In this document: positions 10,601-22,600 of the stretch, one piece after another
Position numbering within the stretch: position 1 is the first letter of the stretch
Layout of the letters: each line of letters starts with the position of its first letter
DNA from: Opisthocomus hoazin
Lineage: Eukaryota > Chordata > Aves > Opisthocomiformes > Opisthocomidae
Assembly (NCBI RefSeq): GCF_030867145.1
Contig: NC_134419.1
Coordinates: 372,001-436,000 of the forward strand
DNA: 64,000 bases
Direction of reading: 5' to 3'
The notes under the pieces: generated by a model
Told to the model about the DNA's origin: nothing
The model's database searches: none
Seen by the model: the letters and a program-made list of their open reading frames with translations, nothing else
Made by a program: the position numbers and the translations under genes

Positions 10601-13600
10601 GCACAGTGTGCTCTGCACTTCAGCGGGGCCCATGGCAGGGCGGGAGGCATGTGGTGGTGCAGGGGTGATGGCACGCGTCTGTCCTGGTGATGCACAGTGT
10701 GCTCTGCACTTCAGCGGGGCCCGTGGCAGGACGGGAGGCATGCAGCAGTGCAGGGGTGATGGCATGTCTCTCCTGGTGATGCTCTGCACTTGAGCGGGGT
10801 GCGGGGCAGGGCGGGAGGTGTGTGGTGGTGCAGGGGTGATGGCACGCGTCTGTCCTGGTGATGCACAGTGTCCTCTGCACTTGAGCGGGGCCTGTGGCTG
10901 TGCCTGCTGGGCTCAGCCAGGAAACCGGCTCCAAACGCGGTGTGGAGTGATACCGAGCTGCCGAAGGTCCAAGTTTATTATCCGAGGAGGCTATTCGGGA
11001 GCTGTCCTTGGAGGGCTGGGCTCTGTTGGACCCTGTGCCTCTGTGGTGGTACGCTGCTCGATGCTGAGCTGCTGTATCTTACGCAGGAGTCACTTGTTTG
11101 ATATGAATCTTCCAGAAGCAATAAGTTAGTACCTTTACATAATCTAATGGGCATTTATCTCACAAAATGCTGGGCATGATTCATCAAGACAGCATTTTGT
11201 GCAGCAAACTATTGGCGAGGTCTTTATAGCTTAAAGGGGGTTATATGCGTCTGTATTGGTTTTATTTCAGATTTCTTGCGACCTACAATAGCCTTATGGA
11301 CAAACACCTGATTGGATATTTCAACAATACCAGGATAAGAGAACATCTTCAGAGATCAGGACTGGTGAGATTGAAGTTTCCTTTTTCTGAGAAAAAAAGA
11401 AAATAATTCTTTGTTTCTTTTAATATTGCACAAGTCAAACCACTGATGGTTCTGTTGTTTGTTTGTTAGAGGTATGTGTTGTCATTGGTAAGAATTTGAC
11501 CAGCTAGCCAAAGACGTGAAATTATGCCATGCCAGATCAAAGCCACACGATCACACTGAGACTGAGAGGAGGTTTATTTAATCCAAGCATTTTCCACTGC
11601 ATAATTATCTACTGTTGGTCAGCTAGATATCGCAGGGACACAGGGCTGTGGTGCATAAGGCTGCACTGCTGAAATCAAAGTGACAGAAAGACAAGTAAAA
11701 CAGCCCGGAGCTTAGCTCTGTGTGCCAGGGGGTTTTGAAGACGCTGGTGACAGCTGAAGAAATGCTGTAGCTCACAACTGAGCACGTTTAGGACATCAAG
11801 GTGCAAGGGCCACCCGGGGCTGTGAAGATGCTGGCATGGAAGCTGCTGGTGGATGATGGTGCCACACTAGAAGTGATGTGATAACAGTCAATTCGGGGGC
11901 CATGCTCCACAGAATATCACACTTACGCTTCCACCGCGCCTGCTGTAATGCAACAGTCGTAATGCTTTTCTGTGTGAAGCTGGAAATGGTGGCTGGCGTG
12001 GGTTGATGATGTATGTAAATACTGGAGAGCCTTGGGTTAGCCGTGAGCTTCTGCTCAGTAATGCAGCTTCAGGAAGGTATTGCATATGGCACTGTGGTAC
12101 TGCGCAACTACGCTGATGGGAGAATGTTTGTCAATCTGCTTGTATTTCACATCCAGGCAGAAGAAGATATTTTGTGGAAAGGTTTTGACAAATTCAGAAT
12201 GTTTTTATGTTTTTGTTCTGTTTTTCTTTTTGCTCGTTGCAGTTTGCCTCTGCAAAATCTTTCAGTTTGCAAATACACAAAATCATATTGATTCTCTTAG
12301 GTTTTTTAAATTGTGAAATCTAAGCATATTTGACCCTACGAGTTGTTTAAATAGCTTCAGTGTTATTTTTCAAATGTGTTTAATGGAAAACTGAAGGATT
12401 TGGAAAAGATGAATATGCTGAACATTTTTAAAAATACTTACACACTCCTAGGTGTGACTGTTTAGCACAGGCAGATGCAACCCTCATGCATGCAGTAGGT
12501 AGGCAAGTATTTAATCCCCCTCCGCTGACTTGGGCAATGGCCCATGAAGAGTAGGGCTGAGCCTTCCGCAGTTAGAAAATGTGGCTGCTGCTCTCCTGCT
12601 CTCTTCATTTGACTGATGGGGTCCGTGTGGCCAGAGAAACTACAATTCTGTGCCAGGAAGGTGAGCTCCAGCACCATGGCAGAAGCAGAGGTGGTAGCTA
12701 ACCGGGAAGAGAAAGTAGTCTTTCTGGGAAATTGCACTCTGTTTGAAAACATACTTTATTCTGTCATCTCCTTTTTAGTTACATTATATTTGTTTATGGC
12801 AGATCTCGAGGAGTGGAAGAATAATATCTGAGAAAGAATACCGTCTAAATGTTAGGAGGAAGGATCACGAAATATATGTACAGCAGTGCCTGGCTCTCGC
12901 CATATATCATAAGGTCCTTGACATGGAGGTATGCATTTACTAGTGATGTGTAAACCTTTTCAGATACTTCCCTACTGACAGCCAGTGGCTGTTAACTCAT
13001 ACTGGACTGTTGTCTGTGGCTGTACCCTCACACTCCCCTGAAAGGCTCTCTCCTGCTGGGAAAAAGGACAACCTTTGTGCTTGACATCCCCCACATGAAA
13101 CCTCTGCTGGCCTCTAGCTGTTAAACCATGCTGTCATTAGCACATACACTGTCCTGGCTCACTTACTGCTCTTTGGCAGTCAGCACATTATGGGATGATA
13201 TTCATAGAGCTAGTTTGCTTAAAAAATTCTAATCAAACCAAAATAGTTTGAACCTGGTTATATATTTTATCTCAGTACAAAATTTGGGAACATTTGTGTT
13301 ATGTATCAAGAATGGATTTGGTCCCTGCAGCTTTACAAACGCTCAGTTGTTCCTTTGCCAATGTTAATATACACAGGTGTAATGCAAATCATTGATTGAA
13401 TCAATAGTGGTTTCATAACAGGGCTCAATGAGGGTAACAACCAGGGAGCAGGCAAGGGATAAGCCAAACAGAAGGGAGTGTTCTTACATTCATTGACATC
13501 TCATAATGTCCATTAATGAGATTTCTCTTTTTCTGATAGCGTCATCATCAGCTGGAAATGAGAAGGAAACTTGAAAGTTCTGTGAGGAAGAAGAGGGAGC

Positions 13601-16600
13601 AGAAAATCAAAGTAAGGCTGCTGAGTACTGATGGGACATCACCGTTTTGCCCTGTGTTAAATAACAGCTGCGGGTCAGGCCAGAGATTCATTGAGCCGAG
13701 TGTCCTGTCTCTGATGATTATGGTAAAAGTACAAGAAACAGGCAAACAGAGGATGATCCTGCCCCAGGCTACATCTCCTTCTTCCTCTGTCCAGCAGTTC
13801 AGCAACTTCCATTCATGCACATGATTCCTTTTGAATCCACTTATTATTTTGGTTCTGCAGTATTCTTGATTGTGGAATTTAATTATGAGTTGTATGAAAT
13901 GGTACTTCCTTGCATTTCTGCGCGATAGTTAATGTATCTACTGTCTGACAATTCTGTGTGATGCTCCATTGTTCTTGTTATGAGAAAAGTTAACAACTAT
14001 TCCCCTTTTCCAACGCATTTGTGGTTTTACATACCTTTTTCATATTCCTCTTCAGTCTTGCAAGCTGAAGACCCTCATTCTATTGAATCTTTCTTACGTG
14101 AGCCATTCCAGACTTCTCATTACTGTTGCCATTTTTTTACCTTTTCTAATTCTACCGTTTCTGTTTTGAAACGGGGAACGAGAACTGCATGAATAATTTA
14201 AGATGCGTGTTGCAGTTCTTCTCGTAATTCTAGACACTATCTGCTTTTGACTGCTGCTGAGCACTGAGCTCACGTTTTCAGTCGTTTGCCTCTCCACATG
14301 ATGTTTAGCAGAACCAGCATGTAAGCAGTGAAAAGAGCTTTCAGAAGTCTTCACTTTGGTATCACGTAGGTAGAGATTGATCCCGTAGTTGTTAGCGTCA
14401 TGGAAATCCCACAGAAGTCAATGGTTCTTCTCCCCATGAAGTCACCTGGACTCGTATGGGAAACGTCGTTCCCATTTTGGCTGAAACATGCTCAACATCT
14501 TATTTCTTTATTAGGAGCCTGCATACATTGAGAAAAATGCATGGGGAAGCTAGCTGCTTCTTTGAACAGCTGAAGAACAATGTCAAATCTTTTTGATTTT
14601 AATTAATACACTCATGAGAAATTCATCAGGTAAAGAAAGGAGATTTTAATGAAAAACACAGATCACTATGGTAATTGCAAAGGCATTGTTTACTGACTGA
14701 ACTCCTGCTGCTGGAAAGTCACCACGGTGGAAGCAGTGACTAAGGCACCCTGTCAAGGGATTCTGGCCTTGGAGAATTTTGGAACGTAAAGCAGCACTGC
14801 TTCCTTCAGTGACAAGTGTAAGAGAGATGCCTGCAGATATGTGATTGCATCTTTGCTGTGGTGTCACACTGGGACACAGGAACCTGCCTGGAATTAGCAG
14901 TGTAATTTAATTCTCACATCATATATTCAGTGATTTCGGCTGAGTAGCTAATCTGAAAGGAAAGGAGAAATACAGGTGACTGAGCCAGGGAGGATGAGAG
15001 ATCGAGCAATCTGTTTGCAGAAGGGTAGTCGGCCCAGTGTGGAGCTTTTGTTTTTGAAAAGGTAGGGAGGGGCAGCAGAGCAGGTAGTCGGAGCAAGAAA
15101 GAGGCACATGCACTCAAATTTAAAAAAGAAAGAGCCCTTCAACCAAACCAAGAAGTAGGAGGTACACAGAAACAGGCAGAGGAGTTGAATTTGGGGGGAT
15201 CTGCAGCTGGAGAGGGTTGCAGGGAAATGAATCGGAGGTGGTAACAAGTCTTTTCCCTTGTCCCTCGCTCATTCTCCCCTTGATCTCCTTTCCTTCCGTA
15301 ACCAGGTGCTCCACCAGGTCTAGACAAGCTGGTTGTCATAGCTGTCCAATGAAAGACAGGCGGAAGGCAAGTTCAAACATTGCTGTATAGTGTATTTAGT
15401 ACCTCAGAGATGTAAATTTGTGTTCTTTTAGGTGGACCAATCCAGAAGATCAGTGGAAGGTGCCAGTCCTGTGCGCTTCCCACATCTTGGTCCAAGAAAG
15501 TGCTATGATCTTCATCGTTTAGTGGCTGGAGAACCAGCTAGTGCCTCACAACTGGTGAGTTTCACCAGCTACTCCATACGCTGTAACGTGAGCATGTGCT
15601 GCTGAAAGCATACACGCATACCTGTGACATCTGTGCTTAGTCTAGAGCATTGACTGCCCTGATTGTGCCAGGTTAGGGCCTCATCCTTCATCACTTGAGG
15701 CTGATTTCCTGCTTGCAGGATTGTGTCATTAAAGAGAAATCGCGAGAAGCTGATGTTGCAGGAGTTGCAAATCAGAACCTAGACAAAAATAGCTTTGCTT
15801 TGTGATAAATCTGCTTTAATCTTTCCCTTTATCTGCCTTGTCATGCAAGATTAGGCCAGTATCAGTACGTTAAGTATTGCCAATGAATACTGTGGCTGTA
15901 GGCAAGTTTCCAGATGTTGTAAAATCCTGAAAGCAATGGAGGTCTTTTAGTAAACAGAGTTGAAAGGGTGCAGTGAGACTAAAGCTCATTCCAGAAGGCT
16001 GTGCTTTGGAACTCAGAAGCCTTTTACTCTCTGTTAACAGGCAGAGAGGGAATGTTAATATACTCTTGAAGTATAATGATACTAAAGTCAAAGGTCAAAT
16101 ATATAGTTCAGTTTTAACTGGTTCTCAATTTCAGTAACGCTAATTGGTGCAGACTGAAAGAGCCTTTCAGTCCTGAATGACCTTCTCCTCTCCATCCCAT
16201 GCAGAGGGCACCTGGACCTGTAGTTGATTATAATGATGGACATCCTTCTCATCAACAACAATCCAAGGAGCCCGCCATTTCTAAGACGGTGAGTTAATTC
16301 AGTTAAACAGGGTTTTTTAGGTTTTAACATTTTAACATGGTATTCTGAAGGATATACAAGGAAAAGATGAAATTAAAAAGTTGGAGAAATGCTGAGTATT
16401 GAACAAAAATAGGCATGCTTTTGTCGTGCATTCTCTCCGTGTCCACATGCTGAAGTCACCAAAACATAGCACACTGCTACAGTTTCTGTGAGTTCATTAT
16501 GTTTGCTTCAAGGCTGCACTGTGAAGAGACAGCAGCAAAACCTATAGTTATGACCAAGAGTTGTTTTTGGATGCGTAATTAGAGATGCCTAAAAGAGGTC

Positions 16601-19600
16601 TGATGCTTTGGAGGCAGACTAGAAAATTTCATTTCCTGAAGGTACCTGAGAATCACTCATCACTTCCAAACATCTCAATCGGTGCTATATTTTTTTTTCT
16701 TTATGTTTCTGTTCTGCACTGGAAACTATGCACCGAGATTCTGTAGCTGTTTTCTTTTTCCTTTTCTAGACTTCCTGGCAACAAAATACAGCTCCAGGAA
16801 CCATGCAACACCCACTTCGACTCCTACGACTTCGCAGCTGTGCTGCAGTAGAGTCTGCACCAAAGACTTCTAGCTCTAAACAAAAGTGCCACACACTTGA
16901 ACATGAGCAGCGGTTTCCCAGTGGGGTGAGGCCCTATTTCATTCTAAAAATAATATAATTTTAGGGACAGCTTTGTAATACTGCTTTAGTACTGTAGCTC
17001 CCACAACTGCATACTGCAGGCAATATGCCTTCCAAATGGTTGTCAGCTTTTGTTTAAACTCTCCTTTTTCACTTCCCCTTAAATTTCAAGACATTGTCTT
17101 ACTGGTCTAATGCCCAGTTCTTGATCACAGCCAGAAAAATGTGGTGACTTATCTTATACTATAAAATCTCTCTGCATGCAAAATTTTTTCACTCTACATA
17201 GATTTTCTGTTATGTAGAGAGGGAGGCAACCACCTGGTTAACACCAATAACTCAGGCATCTATTCACACAGTCTTACAAGTTTTCATCTTTGTATACAGC
17301 TGCAAAGTAGCAACAAAACTTCTTTCTTTTTTTTACCATTCCTCCTACTAAGTCACACTGGTGGGTTCAGAGAATGAGAACTTTTTGGAGTAGCCATACA
17401 TGATCTGATATGTATGCAGTTACTTGCAGGTGCAATTTGGACTTGTCTTCTCTTCTAGAAAAAACATTAAGTAATTGGCTTTATGTTAAGAGTTCCATGG
17501 GACTGGCGGATTTTGGAATGGGACTGTGACCTGCTACCGCTGACTGGCAGACACCATATGAATAGCTCTCTTCTGTTGTGTCTTTGCTCTGTGTTGTCAT
17601 TGTCACGATCCTTTGTCCAAGAATTTGCTGGCACTATCTATGTCTATTCAAATTATGCGTGATTTAAATGGTTGCTTTAATGCTCACTACTGACAAAACA
17701 GCTAAATCCGGCATAAATTATGACGACATGATGCAGAGCTCAGGTCCAGAGCATGCAACGCTTGCAGAATTTATTCTCTAGACATGTCTTGCTTTTCAGG
17801 GCCCTGGTCCTCTATTTGTCTGTCATTCTGAACAAGGACTAAACCTCCACTACAAATGGGAAAGAAGCATTTTCCTAGAATCATAGAATGGTTTGGATTG
17901 GAAAGGACCTTAAAGACCATCCACTTCCACCACCTCCCTTCCATGGGCAGGGATACCTTCCACCAGCCCAGGGTGCTCCAAGCCCTGTCCAACCTGGCCT
18001 TGAACCTTGCCAGGGAGGAGGAAGCCACAGCTTCTTTGGGCAACCTGAGCCAGGGCCTCACCACGCTCAGAGTGAAGAATTTCCTCCTTACGTCTAATCT
18101 AAATGTTCCCTCTTTAAGTTTAAAGCTATTGCCCCTTGTCCTATCGGTATACACCCTTGTAAAAAGTCCCTCTCTGGATTTATTGTAGGCCACATCAGAT
18201 ACTGGAAGGCTGCTGTAAAGTCTACCCGGAGCCTTCTCTTCCCCAGATTTTGAACCACATCTTGTATAATTGATGTCAAATGATGTGACTGTTGGAAGAT
18301 TCTGGCTGCTTTGGAATTTGCTTGCCAGCTGAGAGAACGCAGCAGTGCTGTGGGGTTGTGCAGTGTTCCGTCTGCTTGTGATCAGAACTCTGCATGGTTA
18401 CGAGTAGTACATGGTTTACAGTGTTGTATGTATCTAGGAGGGTGACATTGTCAAACAATCTGCCTGTTGCTTTGCAAATTAAAAGAAAGGGTTTTAGCAC
18501 AGAAACGTTTTAATGAACATAATTGCAAGCACCAAGATAAGGAATTGTTCTAGAAGCATGTGTGTTACTAAACATAAAGAGTAGTCAGACCATCGTTAGT
18601 TCAATATGCTTGGTAGCTATTGTTGCATAACCTACTTAACTTGCTTAATATGTTTTTGCAGGGGAAGAAGAGTGGGTTAAGACTTAAGGATTCAGTGAAA
18701 CATGCGACTGGTATATCCCCATACCAAATCCCCATCGTTAACAGCTCTATGATACCAGTGCCACCTCCCCCCCGGCAAGGAGGAGACAAGAGCGTAAATG
18801 CAGTGAGAAGTGGGATGCACAGAGGCAGACGATTACGTCCCATGACTGTACCAAACGACACAGAGCAAATTTTAAGGAAGGCAAGTTATCTCTGCTTCTC
18901 TGTTTATGTATAGGCGTATTAGCCTGCTCGTTGGTGTATTTGCCTAATAGTGAAAGATTTGTGTACCTAGTTTGCATAACGTCACTGAATGTTTGAAAGA
19001 AAGAGAATTTATAAGTATTAAAATATATAACTGCCACCTATCTCTCCATATACTGAAACATTTGGTGGTTTTCATCAGCTGGGGAAAAAAGGGTGTTTGA
19101 ACAAAATACCCATAGGAACTCTTACTTTAAGCCTTCCATTTTAGCCAGCCTGATCCTGTCTCTGATCATATCTAGTGCCAGAACTTCAGAGGGGCATGTG
19201 AAATGCCTTGAGTGTACAGAAGCTTTAGCTGTTACACCATATCTCCAGCCGGTTTTGACTGCTGTAAAGGAAACTGTAGGAACCCGGGATGGGGAGGGAC
19301 AATATAGGTCATTAAACCTGGTCCCTGCAATTCTGGGCAATTCAATGCGGTGGATTTTCAGTTTGAAATATTTCCCTGCCCTTCTGCATGTTACAAAACA
19401 CTTTCCAATTTAAGCAGCTCAAGGCCTGTCTTATAAGACTGGAAGCCTCAAGTGTATGCCGCACATCTATGATCTTTGAGTTCACCTTTTGTTAGAGCTG
19501 GAAGCTGAATGTGTTTTTTGTGTATTTCCTGCTGCAGAATTCTGAAGAATTACCTAAGCCCTTGTTACACAGCAATGCACTTGTTACCATGGTCTTCCTA

Positions 19601-22600
19601 AGAAAAAGTGGGCGTTTATCTCACGGTGACACTGATTACAGGGATGAAATCAAAGTCTATCAGCGGCAGGGTGGAGGAGAAAACCTTTGTGTCTACAGAG
19701 GCAAGCTATTGGAAGGAGGTAAGGATAAAGAGTCAAAGAGTTCATACGGATTCTGGCAACATCTCTTTTTTTTTTTTTTTTTTTCCTAAAATGTTGATGT
19801 ATTATCAAAATGAATTCAGCTGAGCTCAGTCAAGAAATATGCATCAGGGATTTTTATACCATCTGCCTCCACACTAAATATGGATCTACTGTTTCATTAT
19901 TGAAAACAAGGTTACAATTACTTTTGCAAATCATGGTAGAAGGAATTTAGAGAAATAATTTAACAAAATACTGTAGCTTAGATTAATTTTGTATAGAGAT
20001 GTATGGTTAATAAAGTAGTTGTAGCAGTAAACTGTCCTTAAATAGGGGTTACCTGTTTCTGACTTGCTATAATACATCAGTGCATGTTGCTTATTATTCC
20101 AGAAGGAAAAGTACATAGTGGGAGCCCAATTCCCACCTTTTTACGTGAGTGTGATTCCATCACACCAGTAAAAGGTGAACTGTGTTCTGGGAAATTGGGA
20201 AGAGGCAAAGGCTGGGAGATTTTCACTTACGAGGAAGAGTGGTTCCACAGGTTGTACCCCTAATTCCAGCTCACAGGCCCCGCTGTGTCTGCACTTACGT
20301 GTTCCCTGGATGTGGGGAGATGGTGCAGAGGTCCCTGGCCCTCAGCCTGTCCCCTGGGGTTCCGCGTGCGCTGCGGCGTGCCCGCAGCACTGGCTGGGGC
20401 GTTGGTTGCAGCTGTGTCCCAGCTGTGCGGACGGTGTCCCTTGTGTGTGATCCTCATGTCCCGAGCCCCATTCGCGCTTACTGGGGAAGCTGCTGGAGTG
20501 CAGCGTGGCTGCCTCCCTGCCGGCGTGTGTGCGCTCTGCGCTGGGAGGGTGCGGCGGGTGGAGGGACGCCACTGCGCTGGTGGGTGCAGGGAGTACAACC
20601 CAGTGCTCCCCAGCAGCCCCCGTGCTCTTACGGCCTGGATGCCGAGCAGTGCCCTTGCAGAGCAGTCTGAAACGGCTCCCGAAGCAGCATCGTCCAGCTG
20701 CTCGGTGTTCTACCAGTACGGCCATATGACTGCGGGCGCAGAGCCACGCGTATTGCAGCTGGACTGATCTGGAGCCTGGCTGCGCTCTGCGAGGGGCTGC
20801 TCTGGGGAACGCGTGCCTTACACTGCGGGAGCTCTAATGTACCACTGCACTGCACCATGCAGACGCGTGCCAGGAATCCTAAACCTTCTGTGCATAGTGT
20901 ACGCCCTTGTAAGGCAAGTGGCAGCCTTAATTCTTTTGAGACAAGGGGCTCTGGCTTCTGTTCTGCTGTAGCAGTGAGCAGACAAACTGACGATGTATTC
21001 GCTTGTCACAGGGCTGTCCAGCTTGGTACTCCTGGGTCACAAAGAGACAAGGCTGTTGTGTGGGGAGGAGTTGGGGTTTTACCAACTAACCGAGAACCAG
21101 AGTACCTGACCTGAGAGGGCTGGGTGCTTTGGTGGTGATGCAGATGAGATATGGCAATTGCAGTAGGCAGACAGTAAAGCATAACCTTTTTCTTTGAACC
21201 CTTTCCTTTCTGCCACTACAGAGACCTTTCAGTTCACCTCAAAGCGGCCCCACGGTTTCCCATTCTGCCTCATCTTTTTTCTCAATGGGATGCAAGTGGA
21301 CAGGTTCAGCTGTTGCTGTGAGTACAAACATCAGAAGCTTTCCAGGCTGGAAGACAGACATGAATACTTTGCGTTTCTCAGTGCGGAGGGAGCATCTCCT
21401 TGCTACAGGTATGGAGATGAGTACATGTTGCTCATGAGGACTTGGCAGACCAGTTGTTACAGAGTTCATCCCTTGTTTCCTCTTTTTTAGCCTTTCTGGC
21501 ACCCCACAGCTCTGTAGAACCCGGTCTGTTTCCCAGCGCCCCTTGACATGTGCAGAACTGAGCTTATCCCTCAAGGTCCCGCATCCGAGGGTGCCATCAA
21601 AGCCAGCTGCTTTCGTGCTGCCTCTCCAGTCACTCTGTTGAGTGCGTGCGGCAATGGACAGTGTTTGCCCTGGGTCTGTCGGCTTGTCAGGAGGCAGTCA
21701 GCGCTTTCTCAGCAGTCGAGTGTGGAGGAATAGGTGTGGGGTGGTATACGTGTGCCGCTTGCACGTTTCTGGTGGAAGTGATAGTGAAATAAATATCAAG
21801 AGTGCTGCTGAGTTTACTGTGGGTTTTGGGGTTTTCTTTGTGATTGTGAGAACAAGATAATTGATTTTTAAATAACTCTACCTGTAAGGTGGGATTCTGC
21901 TGTAATACCCCTGGCTGCAGAATAAGACAGTACTGAATGTTAGCCATGTTTCAGACGACAAATCTGTGCAGAAGATTCTTGGTTTTGGGCAAAAGTCAAT
22001 GCTATGAGCAACTGCTGTGGCTTTGCTAAGAAGCTTTGATTTTAATAAAGTCTTCCTTTTATGTGATTGTTAAGTCATGCCAGACAAGTAAACTTCTGCA
22101 CGCACAGATAATTTTAAAACTTTTTTTGTTCTTTTCGTAAGTAATTTTTAAAAGAGCAGCAAGCAGCTGGAAGAAGTGAACCTCCACAGAGCTATACTCT
22201 ATTTTTTAAATAAGGACTGAATTCTAAGAAAAAAATTTCTACTTTATTGTGCCATATTTTTTCTACTCCAGTCTAACATTGAATATTATTTATGTAAATG
22301 TATTGCTTAGTATGTTCAAAGTAGTGATAACCATCTGAATTCCGAATGGATATAGCGGCTATAGAGTTTAGGAAATGCCCAAATCTCAGCTTTTGTGTGA
22401 TTTCTAGAAAGATTTGAAGTGAATTTTCTGAATTAACATAGTCTCCAGAAAGTGGTTAATTCCTTCCTGAGTTGCCCCCACCTTCTGTCCACCTTCCCTC
22501 TTAGGGATATCTCTGTTTTCCTGTCTCTTGTCAGTCCAGCCAACCTTATCTGCTGAGTAAACAACATCTCCATTAACCATATTCTCCGCATAAATGACAA

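Larger units (their letters stand above)
4935..11270 (+). other. ERICH3: ERICH3 intron 1
   Basis: Intron from the third first-exon copy to the acceptor tttatttcag before exon 2. It holds a CR1 fragment at about 5834-6185, a short CR1-like piece near 10400 and a GC-rich minisatellite at 10553-10898. From about 7700 to 9000 it is mostly AT-rich, with nothing recognised. Open frames inside it have no splice or homology support. Confidence 0.7.
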
